Positions 8,314 through 17,144 of a stretch of 64,000 nt of DNA are shown in pieces (the first letter of the stretch is position 1; each line of letters opens with the position of its first letter). The notes under the pieces were generated by a model. The model was not told the origin of the DNA and made no database searches. It saw only the letters and a program-made list of their open reading frames with translations. The DNA is from Flavobacterium branchiarum. GTDB taxonomy: Bacteria; Bacteroidota; Bacteroidia; Flavobacteriales; Flavobacteriaceae. Where the stretch lies: NCBI RefSeq assembly GCF_030409845.1, contig NZ_JAUFQQ010000005.1:1550001-1614000 (forward strand), in the 5' to 3' direction. The translations under genes were made by a program, and so were the position numbers.

Positions 8314-8668
8314 CTATTAAATACTGGGGACTATAAAACGAAAATTTATCTATAACAAATATAACTTTTTAAATAAAACAACAATAACTCTGATAAAAAA
8401 AAGCCTACAAAAAACAAATAAAAAAATATTCAAACAACTAAAAATCAAGCCTAAATCGCTTTCCATACGCTAACCTTTATCAATAATTCATACTTAGAAA
8501 CTAGGCTTTTATTTTCGCCTCTCTATAAAAAAAGATGTATATTGTTCTGAATTCTTAGCGTCTAATAACCTGAAAAAAAAAAAAAAAAAAACGCTATTGA
8601 ATCCAACAATTACTCATCTCTAACTCTCAGAAAACTCAAAGAGATTTTTTACTTTCAAAACTAAATAA
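8314..8668. other. Gene-free AT-rich stretch with long poly-A tract
   Basis: No open frame is supported here. It contains an uninterrupted A-run around 8572-8590, a likely slippage-prone site, upstream of the putative restriction gene. No convincing promoter was seen. Confidence 0.5.
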
Positions 8669-9877
8669 ATGATTTTTTTAAAAACACAATCTGAACAAAA
8701 TATTGAAAAATACACCAACTCATTAAAAGCTATTGGTGCATTTTCAAATTTATTTAGCTCGTCCGAAAAACCATTTATTCAATATAGAGTCGCTGAAAAC
8801 GCATTTTGTGAAGCTTTTACAGCCGAGAATTTAGCTAGAGCTGATGTTGCCTATGACGCAATTATAAATGGATGCGGAATCGGTATTAAAACTTTCATCT
8901 TATCTGGGAGTTCTAAAATAGAAAAAGTTGCCGAATTTAATTCTCGTAGCGCCGAATTAAGACTTTTAAAAGGAATTGATTTAGCAAACAAACTAGCCGA
9001 CTGTAGAAATGAAAGAATCAAATTTGCTGACAGATCCTACAAAACAACCAATAGAATTTACCACATAATAGGCAGAGACAAACTTGAATTAAAAATTTTC
9101 GAAATCCCTTATGACCTAATAGACAAAGCATCTATAGAAATAATTGCAGAGAACAAAACTTCTTTAAAATTCAAAGATTCACTAAACGAATACAATTTTA
9201 ATATATCCAAAAGTGTTTTAATGAAGCGCTTTTTCGTCCCTAAAGAGCACATTAAAATTGATGTTGAAATACTTAAAGATCCAATTAGCGTATTACTAGA
9301 CTTAGTTAAGCCTGACTCACAATTAAGCACGAAATTCATCAACAAGAATGAAATAATTAGCTCTATCGGTCAACTTACGCAGGACGAACTTATACCATTT
9401 AAAGACTATGTAATATTACCACTATACTCTCCCAATGCAAAAAAACTTGCAAAAGAACCTATTGTTCCGTTAAAAAGCCAGCTGAACCAATGGAATGCCG
9501 GAGGAAGAGCGAGGGATTTTGGAGAAGTATATATCTCCATACCAGCAGAGACTAGAAATAATGCTCCTGATTTTTTCCCAAGCAAAGACACTATTTTCAA
9601 CTTAAAAATTCCAAACGGAAATGTTTTTTCTGCAAAAGTTTGCCAGCAGGATAGCAAAGCTTTAATGACGAACCCAAACAACGCCATGGCCGATTGGATT
9701 TTAAGAGAAATTCTAGCTTTAGCCGAAGGCGAAATTCTAACCTATGACAAGCTTAAGGAAATTGGATACGACAGCGTGAAAATCACCAAATCAAGTAATG
9801 ATGAGTACTTCATAGATTTTACTCCTTTGGATGAATATGAAAAATTCATTGAAAAAAGCAAAGAGGATTTAGCTTAA
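8669..9877 (+). CDS. Probable type II restriction endonuclease
   Basis: A 402-residue protein I read as two domains. The N-terminal part (residues 30-100) has YRVAENAFCEAFTAENLARA followed by DVAYDAIINGCGIGIKTF, an arrangement like a PD-(D/E)XK nuclease core (acidic residue, then Gly-Ile-Lys strand). The C-terminal part (about 265-360) has NQWNAGGRARDFGEVYI, FFPSKDTIFNLKIPNG and SKALMTNPNNAMADWILR, which matches my memory of the B3-like DNA-recognition domain at the end of NgoFVII-type restriction enzymes. It converges on a C5-methyltransferase gene 370 bp away, the usual partner. Target sequence is unknown. Confidence 0.7.
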   Translation: MIFLKTQSEQNIEKYTNSLKAIGAFSNLFSSSEKPFIQYRVAENAFCEAFTAENLARADVAYDAIINGCGIGIKTFILSGSSKIEKVAEFNSRSAELRLLKGIDLANKLADCRNERIKFADRSYKTTNRIYHIIGRDKLELKIFEIPYDLIDKASIEIIAENKTSLKFKDSLNEYNFNISKSVLMKRFFVPKEHIKIDVEILKDPISVLLDLVKPDSQLSTKFINKNEIISSIGQLTQDELIPFKDYVILPLYSPNAKKLAKEPIVPLKSQLNQWNAGGRARDFGEVYISIPAETRNNAPDFFPSKDTIFNLKIPNGNVFSAKVCQQDSKALMTNPNNAMADWILREILALAEGEILTYDKLKEIGYDSVKITKSSNDEYFIDFTPLDEYEKFIEKSKEDLA

Positions 9878-9927
9878 AAAAGACCATTTAGAACAACTCA
9901 GATTATTATTTAGAATTCAGACAAAAA

Positions 9928-9963
9928 AATAGCGCTTTCTTAAAAACAAAGAAAGCGCTATTA
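9928..9963 (+). terminator. Terminator after the restriction gene
   Basis: AATAGCGCTTTCTT / AAAGAAAGCGCTATT hairpin, 50 bp past the stop. Confidence 0.8.
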
Positions 9964-10002
9964 CTTTATATATATTATTTTAATCTGTTGCACATAATTA
10001 TC

Positions 10003-10157
10003 TTAACACATAGAGACATAGTTTAACAAAGCCTAAAAAAGACGCTTCACTTAAACACAAATCATATAAGGCTATGCGAAAAAAATATATTTTTCTTGAA
10101 CTACCTTTGGTTCTAAATTCTATTCCGATAGCCATCAGAACTATGTTTCTATGTGTT
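10003..10157. repeat. Inverted-repeat-bounded non-coding element
   Basis: Ends are AACACATAGAGACATAGTT and AACTATGTTTCTATGTGTT, an 18/19-bp inverted pair about 155 bp apart. Inside is a second short inverted pair (GGCTAT / ATAGCC). It looks like a small dispersed repeat of the REP/MITE type. No coding potential. Confidence 0.5.
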
Positions 10158-10201
10158 GAAAGCCACTTTCACAAATTGCTTCCAACTGTTTTTTTTTAAA
10201 T

Positions 10202-10237
10202 AAAACAGAAGCATATTAAACTACAGACTTCTGTTTT
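10202..10237 (-). terminator. Terminator after the methyltransferase gene
   Basis: AAAACAGAAG / CTTCTGTTTT inverted repeat with T-run, 10 bp past the stop on the minus strand. Confidence 0.75.
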
Positions 10238-10246
10238 ACTTTATTT

Positions 10247-11485
10247 TTATTGCTCCGAACGATTCAAAACATTCGTGATTTCGCTACTAATTCGCTCTAT
10301 CAAAGTTGTAGTTACAGAATTCCCTGCCTGCATATAAAGCTTACTGTTTGCCAAACTTGGTAAAACATAATTTTCTGGATAACCTTGGAATAAAAAACAC
10401 TCCTTTGGCGTTAATTTCCTGATTCCGAATTCATCCCTAATAAGCGGAACATTATGTCCTCCTGTACCCATATTTGCCGTTAATGTTGGACAAACATTAC
10501 TTTTATTTTCTCTTGCATAAACCCTACGCCATTGATAAACGGTATCTCTTGAAGTCATTGCTTTTTCAAGCTCTGGAAAATAAGCATGATCCTTACTGTA
10601 ATACAAATTATCTGCTTGCTTTCCTTTTTCTAAAATATCGTGAATCGTTTTTGTCAATTCAATCTCCGATGGGAACTTAAAATCCGAAAAATGCTTTACT
10701 TGATTTGGATCAAATGCAACTATAAAAATTCTCTCACGGTTTTGTGGTACATTGGCATGCGTCATTGAATTCAAAATTTTTGTATAAACCTTGTAACCCA
10801 ATTTTTTCTCTAGAATATCAAGAATAGTTTTAAATGTATTCCCTTTATCATGAGAAACTAAATTCTTCACATTCTCCAAAAAAACAACTTTAGGTCTGTG
10901 CTTAAGAACTATTTGTTCGATATCAAAAAACAATGTCCCTCGTGTATCAGCAAATCCTTTTTGATTTCCGGCAATAGAAAATGCTTGACAAGGAAAACCC
11001 GCACACAAAACATCAAATTCCTGTGGAATATAATTTTTTACTTGCTCATTTGTAATATCACCAAACGGAGCTTCGCCGAAATTCTTTCTATATGTTTTTT
11101 GAGCACCTAGCTCCCACTCGCTTGTAAAAACACATTTACCTCCTACATTTTGCATAGCAAGTCTAAAACCTCCAATTCCTGCAAAAAGATCAATGAATTT
11201 AAATGTACTTTTTTCTGGAGTTGGAAATGATGCGTTTCGGACTTCAGAAAGTAATTGATCCAAAACATCTTCCGCAACCACCTCAACTTGCTCTTCCTTT
11301 TGTTTGTATTGAACAAAATTATTTAGAACTTTCATAGCATCTTTTTCATAATGCTTTGAAACATCGTCGTCTCCGTAATTATGCAAGTAATGGGTTAATA
11401 CAGCCTTATCGAATGGTCCAACAAGTTTTGATAGATATTTTTTTTCATCAAATTCATCAATACTTATTCTTTCAATTACCTCCAT
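10247..11485 (-). CDS. DNA (cytosine-5-)-methyltransferase
   Basis: It transfers methyl from S-adenosylmethionine to C5 of cytosine, presumably to protect against the neighbouring restriction enzyme. Of 412 residues, the first 92 form an extra helical domain. Motif I is FIDLFAGIGGFRLA (about 97-110), motif IV GFPCQAF with catalytic C166, motif VI FLENVKN, motif VIII NVPQNRERIFIVAF, motif IX LTPKECFLFQGYP and motif X QAGNSV. All motifs are in canonical order. The variable region between VIII and IX would read the DNA target, which cannot be deduced. Confidence 0.95.
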   Translation of the reverse strand: MEVIERISIDEFDEKKYLSKLVGPFDKAVLTHYLHNYGDDDVSKHYEKDAMKVLNNFVQYKQKEEQVEVVAEDVLDQLLSEVRNASFPTPEKSTFKFIDLFAGIGGFRLAMQNVGGKCVFTSEWELGAQKTYRKNFGEAPFGDITNEQVKNYIPQEFDVLCAGFPCQAFSIAGNQKGFADTRGTLFFDIEQIVLKHRPKVVFLENVKNLVSHDKGNTFKTILDILEKKLGYKVYTKILNSMTHANVPQNRERIFIVAFDPNQVKHFSDFKFPSEIELTKTIHDILEKGKQADNLYYSKDHAYFPELEKAMTSRDTVYQWRRVYARENKSNVCPTLTANMGTGGHNVPLIRDEFGIRKLTPKECFLFQGYPENYVLPSLANSKLYMQAGNSVTTTLIERISSEITNVLNRSEQ

Positions 11486-11671
11486 TTTTCCACTCTAAAA
11501 TTAATGCTGCAATTTATGACAATAATTTGTGATAAAGAATTAAATAAATAAAATAGATATTCTGGTTTCGTGTTTCAATATCAATAAAACTTTGAGGTAA
11601 AAACCGTAATAAAACAACGTTTAATTATACCTAATACTCACAAGTCAATAAATTTTGACATAGACTTTAAA

Positions 11672-12214
11672 TTACCAGAACCATTTAATTGTTATAAAAT
11701 ATTCCAGCAATCTAAATATTACAAACAAACCAAAAGTGATTATTAATTTTAAAAAAATGTTTTTCGATTTTTCAAGCTTTTTTGTAGTCATCAATTCTTT
11801 TATAGCTTGAATTAATTGCTCTTTATTTATCCACAGAATAATTAAAATTAAAATCTGATACAATAAAGCCGCCTTCAAAGCACCGAAACTTATTTCAAAG
11901 AAAATATCTTGTAATATCACATTAACCAATATCGTTGATAAAAACAGACAAGCAATTATTCTCGTCCTTTTCATCAAAATCATAATCCCACCAATTATTT
12001 CCATCAAACCTAATATAATTGCGTAAGATTTAGAATATCCATAAAATGCCCACATTAATTCCATTCCAGTCATTTCGGAAACAATTTTATCAATATGTGA
12101 TGCATCATCAAATTGAATAATTTTCGCCCCTCCATAAACTAACATTGCAAATGCTACAATCCAACTTATAGCATTTTCAAATATTTCAATTTTGTCTTTT
12201 CTAGTAAAATTCAC
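11672..12214 (-). CDS. DoxX-like membrane protein
   Basis: A 180-residue integral membrane protein with about four to five helices (roughly residues 14-27, 60-80, 85-105, 110-130 and 153-170). The first helix and loop (AFAMLVYGGAKIIQF) and the region with GLMEIIGGIMILMKRTR resemble DoxX-family proteins, which are poorly characterised and sometimes linked to redox or sulphur metabolism. It stands alone on the minus strand between the methyltransferase and the XRE gene. Function is not established. Confidence 0.6.
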   Translation of the reverse strand: MNFTRKDKIEIFENAISWIVAFAMLVYGGAKIIQFDDASHIDKIVSEMTGMELMWAFYGYSKSYAIILGLMEIIGGIMILMKRTRIIACLFLSTILVNVILQDIFFEISFGALKAALLYQILILIILWINKEQLIQAIKELMTTKKLEKSKNIFLKLIITFGLFVIFRLLEYFITIKWFW

Positions 12215-12261
12215 TTACTTGTTTTTTTTTGTCTGTTATAATTTCAGCTTCAAATAGGCAG

Positions 12262-12292
12262 AAAAAAAGGAAACCATTTCTGATCTCCTTTT
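12262..12292 (-). terminator. Terminator after the XRE gene
   Basis: On the minus strand AAAAGGAGA / TTTCCTTTTTTT forms an imperfect stem with a strong T-run, 65 bp after the XRE stop. Confidence 0.55.
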
Positions 12293-12356
12293 AATTAATA
12301 TATCTTTTTCAATGATTTATTAGGCTTTTGCTAAATTCTCCAAATAGAATCTAAAA

Positions 12357-12761
12357 CTATTTATTGATTAATTTTTCAAGCCTTGCCATCATTTCATCTT
12401 TCTCTTTCAACATACGCTCGTACAAAACAATTTTTTCTTCATGCATCTTTAATACTTGCTCTATGGGATTAAAATTAGGATTATCATTTTTCTGATATCC
12501 AATACTATTATCTCCAAAAGTATTAGAAATAATATTTATTGCATGCTCTTCGTCAAAGTTCCGAAAAGCTTCAACTGGAATTTTTAATACTGCTGAGATC
12601 TGTTTAAGCAGATTATCTTCAATTACATCTTTCTGCTCAAGCATAGAAATTTTCTTCTGATTCCAGTCTTCTCCCAAATCATAAGCTAACGCCTCTTGCT
12701 TTATATTAAGCATTTCTCTGAAACGTTTTATGTTTCTTCCCTGATGTATTTTTTGTTCCAT
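12357..12761 (-). CDS. XRE-family regulator with C-terminal coiled coil
   Basis: A 134-residue transcriptional regulator. Residues 8-65 are a helix-turn-helix (FREMLNIKQEALAYDLGEDW, then QKKISMLEQKD). The C-terminal LYERMLKEKDEMMARLEKLI is a short coiled coil that probably gives a dimer. It is a close paralogue of the gene at 55006-55410, and even the promoter layout is the same. It lies immediately left of the first att-like repeat, so it may be left over from an earlier island. Confidence 0.85.
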   Translation of the reverse strand: MEQKIHQGRNIKRFREMLNIKQEALAYDLGEDWNQKKISMLEQKDVIEDNLLKQISAVLKIPVEAFRNFDEEHAINIISNTFGDNSIGYQKNDNPNFNPIEQVLKMHEEKIVLYERMLKEKDEMMARLEKLINK

Positions 12762-12786
12762 AATAAATAGCAGTTTTCTAAAGACT

Positions 12787-12831
12787 CAAAGATAAATCCA
12801 TTTGGTTTAAAAAGTCTGAACTTCAAAGATA
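12787..12831 (-). promoter_or_regulatory. Double TATCTTTGA boxes upstream of XRE gene
   Basis: Two TATCTTTGA elements (12831-12824 and 12794-12787 on the minus strand) are 37 bp apart. Each fits TAnnTTTG. The paralogous gene near 55 kb has the same pair at the same spacing, so they may be tandem promoters or promoter plus operator. Confidence 0.5.
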
Positions 12832-12904
12832 AAAAAATATCCCGTAAAACATCCTTCTTGTCAGATATCATGTCCACTTTGTGAATAGACCTACACAAAC
12901 ACTT

Positions 12905-12997
12905 TACACTTTTTAAAATTCCTTATTTACTAAAAACAAAGCACAAAAAAGCCTCACATTTCTGTAAGGCGTGCTTTAAACTGCGGCCCACCTGGGC
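12905..12997. repeat. Decayed att-like repeat, left end of island A
   Basis: TACACTTTTTAAAATTC, a terminator hairpin (GCCTCACATTTCTGTAAGGC), TGCTTTAAACTG and the last bases of the tRNA 3' end (CCCACCTGGGC) match 19964-20058 with few changes. The rest of the tRNA half is missing, so it is a degenerate copy. The following gap to 13252 contains a small TAGGCA/TGCCTA hairpin (13058-13080) and no gene. Confidence 0.7.
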
Positions 12998-13252
12998 CGT
13001 CCCGTTACGCAACATACAATTGATTTTCAATCTATTAAGTGTTTTTTTTTTATTTTTTAGGCACCCGAATTGAATGCCTATTTGGTTGATTTTTTTTAGA
13101 AGAGGAGTAGTAAATGCAGACCTTTTTTTATTAAATTATCACTTTTTTTACTTGTATTTTAACATATTCAATATTCATTTACTCATGAATTTTTAACAAT
13201 ATAACAATATTTATCTTAGATTTAAAGTCATCTTAAATAAACAATCGAGTAT

Positions 13253-15061
13253 ATGTATTTGTCAGAATTAAAACTTTGGAATTTTAGAAAATATGGCTCA
13301 GAAACTTTTGATCTTAACAAACCCGATTTAGTTATGCCTTTTATAAAAGGATTAAATCTTTTAATTGGAGAAAATGATTCTGGTAAAAGTGCCATTTTAG
13401 ATGCTATTAAATTAGTATTAAAAACACATGCTTATGAATGGATTAAAGTTGATGATTCTGATTTTTATGTTGATAGTAATAATCATAAATCTGAAAAGCT
13501 TAGAATTGAAATTCATTTTTCAGATATTTCAAATGATGAAGCTAAAAATTTTATAGAATGGTGTGGTTGGGCTGAAGAAGTGAAAGGAGATGGTAAAATG
13601 AGACCAAAACTCATTTTAATTTATCAAGCAGAAATACGAGACAATCGAATCATTCCTTCAGATGTTAAAGCTGGAATGGATGGGGTTGGCCATTTATTGA
13701 ATGCAGAAGCTAGAGAGTATTTAAAATGTACATATTTAAAGGCTTTAAGAGATGCAGATAGTGAATTAACGGCAAAAAAAAATTCTAGATTATCTCAAAT
13801 ACTTCAACAACACGATTTATTTAAAAAGAAAAAGAAAATACCGCCTCATTATCTTGAAGATGTTTTTAACAAAACCAATGAAACAGTAAAAAAATATTTT
13901 AATAATGATGAGAAAGTTGAAGGTAGAGGTAGTAATAAAGAACTCATTTCTAATCCTATTAACAGCTTTTTACAAAAATTTGTTAATTCCGACTTCCAAT
14001 CAAAGTTTGATTTAAATACTCCTGATATAAAAAATATTTTAGAAAAAATTTCTTTAGGTATTGAAGGTAAAGATAATTTAGGCTTAGGGACGATGAATCG
14101 TCTTTTTATGGCAGCTGAGCTACTTCACTTAGAGAGAAAAAATTGGAGTGGATTAAGACTTTGCATGATTGAAGAATTAGAAGCACATCTTCATCCGCAA
14201 GCTCAAATGAAAATTATTGAAGCGTTAATTGAAGAATCCGACAAAGGAGTACAATTTATATTAACAACTCATAGTCCAAATATTGCTTCTAAAGTTGATT
14301 TGAAATCCTTAATCATTTGCAAAAATAATGATGCGTTTCCAATGGGTGAAGAAAACACTAAATTAAACAAAGATGATTATATTTATTTAGAACGTTTTTT
14401 AGATGTTACTAAATCTAATTTGTTTTTTGCAAAGGGCATAGTTATAGTTGAGGGTTGGTCAGAGGAAATTTTGATTCCTGAGATAGCAAAAAAAATAGGA
14501 AATGATTTGACTCAAAGAGAAGTTTCTATAATTAACGTAGCTTCTGTTGCCTATTTACATTTCGCAAATGTCTTCTTAAGAAATGATGACAAAAAAATGA
14601 AAGTTCCAGTAGCAATTATTACAGATTTAGATAATAGGCCAAATGAAGAAGGGAAATTCAAAAAATATGAAGAATTAGATAATGATCTTGATAAGAGCAT
14701 TAAAACTAAATATGATAATTTAGAAAAACTTAAAACTGATTATACAAAAACAGATATTAGTTTAGAGCTAGCAAAAGAATGGACATTGGAATGGTGTCTC
14801 TTTAACTCTCCAACATTATCTGAACTTTTTAAAGAATCTTTAAAAAACACACACCCAACAATTTTCAAACAAAATTTTGATGATTTTATACCAATGTTAA
14901 AAAAGGAAAAGCCTACGAATTTAAACAAAGTCAAGCTAGCTGCAAATCTTGCCGATAAAATCAAAAGAGATAAAAAAATAACAAAAGTTGATCTTGAAAA
15001 AGATGAGTATCTAAAATACATTATTCTTTCAATTAAACATGCTTGTAATCATGGAATTTGA
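13253..15061 (+). CDS. GajA-like OLD-family ATPase/TOPRIM nuclease
   Basis: A 602-residue protein with an ABC-type ATPase domain split around a helical insert: Walker A GENDSGKS (residues 39-46), signature/Walker B region RLCMIEELEAHLHPQAQ (about 303-319) and switch TTHSPN. A C-terminal TOPRIM domain has E400 in IVIVEGWSEE and D458/D460 in IITDLDN, the metal ligands of OLD nucleases. Size and the helicase gene that follows match GajA of the Gabija anti-phage system, a nicking nuclease regulated by nucleotides. It heads the island A operon and overlaps the next gene by 11 bp. Confidence 0.87.
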   Translation: MYLSELKLWNFRKYGSETFDLNKPDLVMPFIKGLNLLIGENDSGKSAILDAIKLVLKTHAYEWIKVDDSDFYVDSNNHKSEKLRIEIHFSDISNDEAKNFIEWCGWAEEVKGDGKMRPKLILIYQAEIRDNRIIPSDVKAGMDGVGHLLNAEAREYLKCTYLKALRDADSELTAKKNSRLSQILQQHDLFKKKKKIPPHYLEDVFNKTNETVKKYFNNDEKVEGRGSNKELISNPINSFLQKFVNSDFQSKFDLNTPDIKNILEKISLGIEGKDNLGLGTMNRLFMAAELLHLERKNWSGLRLCMIEELEAHLHPQAQMKIIEALIEESDKGVQFILTTHSPNIASKVDLKSLIICKNNDAFPMGEENTKLNKDDYIYLERFLDVTKSNLFFAKGIVIVEGWSEEILIPEIAKKIGNDLTQREVSIINVASVAYLHFANVFLRNDDKKMKVPVAIITDLDNRPNEEGKFKKYEELDNDLDKSIKTKYDNLEKLKTDYTKTDISLELAKEWTLEWCLFNSPTLSELFKESLKNTHPTIFKQNFDDFIPMLKKEKPTNLNKVKLAANLADKIKRDKKITKVDLEKDEYLKYIILSIKHACNHGI

Positions 15062-17141
15062 GAAGTATATTAATCAAGCGGAGGAGATATTTATTAATGG
15101 AAATACTTTTGACACTGAAAGAATAGATTTTATCACAAACTTAGAAATATGTGATTTACTTGCTGTCCCTGGAAGTGGAAAAACTACTGCATTACTGGCG
15201 AAATTATATTGCTTAGCCCAAAACATGCCCTTTGAAAGTGGCTCTGGGATTTTGGTTTTAGCACATACAAACCACGCTGTTGATGAAATAGAAAAAAAAT
15301 TAAAAGCACATTGTCCACAACTTTTTGACTACCCAAATTTCGTTGGTACAGTACAAAGCTTTATAAATCGCTTTTTAGCAATCCCTTTTTACACACAAAA
15401 AAATAATACTAAATTTAAAATAATTGAATATGAAGAGTATAAAAAAGAGTTTAATTATTATCTAAAATATTCAAAAGGAGCGGTTGCATATTTTAAAAAC
15501 AGTAATCCTTCTATTTTTTATTCAGCAAATCTCAACATTAATGGTAATGGAGAAATTTTTGTTTGTTCAGAAAATAAAGATGAAGAAATTATTCTTAATT
15601 GTCCTGATTTATGGTATAAAGAAAAAACTGCAGAGAATAAAATTACTGAAGTAATTAATTTTATTAAAGAAACTAAAATCAAATTATTTTCAAAAGGATA
15701 TTTAAACTACAGTGATTGTTATTTTTATGCTAAAAAAAACATATTAGAGCACTCTAGTTTAGAAGTCATTCTTCAAGAACGCTTTAAATATGTTTTTGTA
15801 GATGAAATGCAAGATTTAGAAGATTTTCAAATTAAAATTATTGATGATATATTTTATAAGAATAATTCTAAAACGATAATTCAAAGGATAGGTGATGTAA
15901 ACCAATCAATATTTAATTCTGGGAAAAAAGTCAAAATTGAATGCGATTGGAAACCAAGAAATAAACATTTTTTAAAGAATTCATTAAGACTTACCAGTTC
16001 AGTAGCCAACGTGGTTAACAAGTTTGTTTTAGAATCCCAGTTTGACCAACAAGGAGATAGGCTTGAAGTAGTAGGATGTAATAAAATACAAAAAAACATT
16101 TTACCACACTTAATATTGATTAATGAAAAAACAACAGGAGAGCAAATAAAAGAAAGATTTAACAAAATTATAGTTGAAAATAATTTACATACCGATGATT
16201 CAAATAAAAAAAATGGATTTCATATTATTGGATGGAGCACTGAATGGGATGACGACGAAAAAAGTATAGATAAAGATGGAATAAAAAAATATCGTTTAAA
16301 GGATTTTTTTGGAGATTACAATAAAGAACTAAATCAAAAAAAAGAAGACTATAATAGTTTAAGAAAACATCTTTTTTTATTTGATAGGGAGAAGCAAACA
16401 TTTGAAGCAATTAGAAAATCAATACTAAATGCTTTAATTAATATTTTAAGAATTGAAGGGATTTATAAAGATAAAATTACTAAACATCTTTATAGAAAAA
16501 GTAATTTAATTGAGATCTTCAAGACTCAAGAAAATGAATATTATAACAACTTCAATTCTAGATTATTTTCTTGGTGTTTTGATATAATAACAAAGAAAAA
16601 CTATGAAGAGGTATATCTAAAATTAAAGAAGTTTATCGAAAGCACTGAATTTATTGGATTAAATTGGTATAAAGAAAAAAATCATACACCTCAATCAATT
16701 ATTAAATCTAGCGAATTTATAAATGAAGGATTTAATTATGAGATAATTCAACAAGATTCTAAAGAAGGAAAAACTCAAAATACAGAGATTAATATTAAAC
16801 TTTCATCTGTACATGCCGTTAAAGGACAAACACATTGTGCTTCAATGTATATTGAAACATCTTATTACAATTACGAAACAAAAAAAGCTCAAATTTTAAA
16901 TAGTTTATTAGGAATCGATCACACTTTCAAAATTGGAGAAAAAAACAAAGTTGCAAAAGGTAAAGTTGCAGGCGAAAAAGATGTAAGAGGTAAGGAAGCT
17001 TTAAAAATGTTGTATGTTGGTTTTTCTCGACCAACACATTTATTATGCTTTGTTGTTTTTGAAAAAAATATTAAAGATAATCTTCATAATTTTAAAAATG
17101 ATGAATGGGAAGTGATTGATGATTTAATTAATAAAAATTAA
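15051..17141 (+). CDS. GajB-like UvrD/Rep (SF1) helicase
   Basis: A predicted 696-residue superfamily 1 helicase. Walker A is VPGSGKTT (39-46), motif II is DEMQD (251-255), motif III/IV region RIGDVNQSIFN follows, and motif VI is YVGFSRPTHLL (from 655) with the arginine finger R660. VKGQTHCA is motif V. The ATG at 15051 (MEFEKYINQAEE) is preferred to one 12 bp upstream; either overlaps the nuclease gene, so translation is probably coupled. In Gabija the helicase is thought to sense DNA ends or nucleotide depletion and work with GajA. Confidence 0.87.
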   Translation: MEFEKYINQAEEIFINGNTFDTERIDFITNLEICDLLAVPGSGKTTALLAKLYCLAQNMPFESGSGILVLAHTNHAVDEIEKKLKAHCPQLFDYPNFVGTVQSFINRFLAIPFYTQKNNTKFKIIEYEEYKKEFNYYLKYSKGAVAYFKNSNPSIFYSANLNINGNGEIFVCSENKDEEIILNCPDLWYKEKTAENKITEVINFIKETKIKLFSKGYLNYSDCYFYAKKNILEHSSLEVILQERFKYVFVDEMQDLEDFQIKIIDDIFYKNNSKTIIQRIGDVNQSIFNSGKKVKIECDWKPRNKHFLKNSLRLTSSVANVVNKFVLESQFDQQGDRLEVVGCNKIQKNILPHLILINEKTTGEQIKERFNKIIVENNLHTDDSNKKNGFHIIGWSTEWDDDEKSIDKDGIKKYRLKDFFGDYNKELNQKKEDYNSLRKHLFLFDREKQTFEAIRKSILNALINILRIEGIYKDKITKHLYRKSNLIEIFKTQENEYYNNFNSRLFSWCFDIITKKNYEEVYLKLKKFIESTEFIGLNWYKEKNHTPQSIIKSSEFINEGFNYEIIQQDSKEGKTQNTEINIKLSSVHAVKGQTHCASMYIETSYYNYETKKAQILNSLLGIDHTFKIGEKNKVAKGKVAGEKDVRGKEALKMLYVGFSRPTHLLCFVVFEKNIKDNLHNFKNDEWEVIDDLINKN

Positions 17142-17144
17142 TTT

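Noticed and set aside
13253..17141. A RecF/RecN repair locus rather than Gabija
   Set aside because: The TOPRIM domain in the ATPase protein and the directly overlapping UvrD helicase match GajA-GajB, not repair operons.
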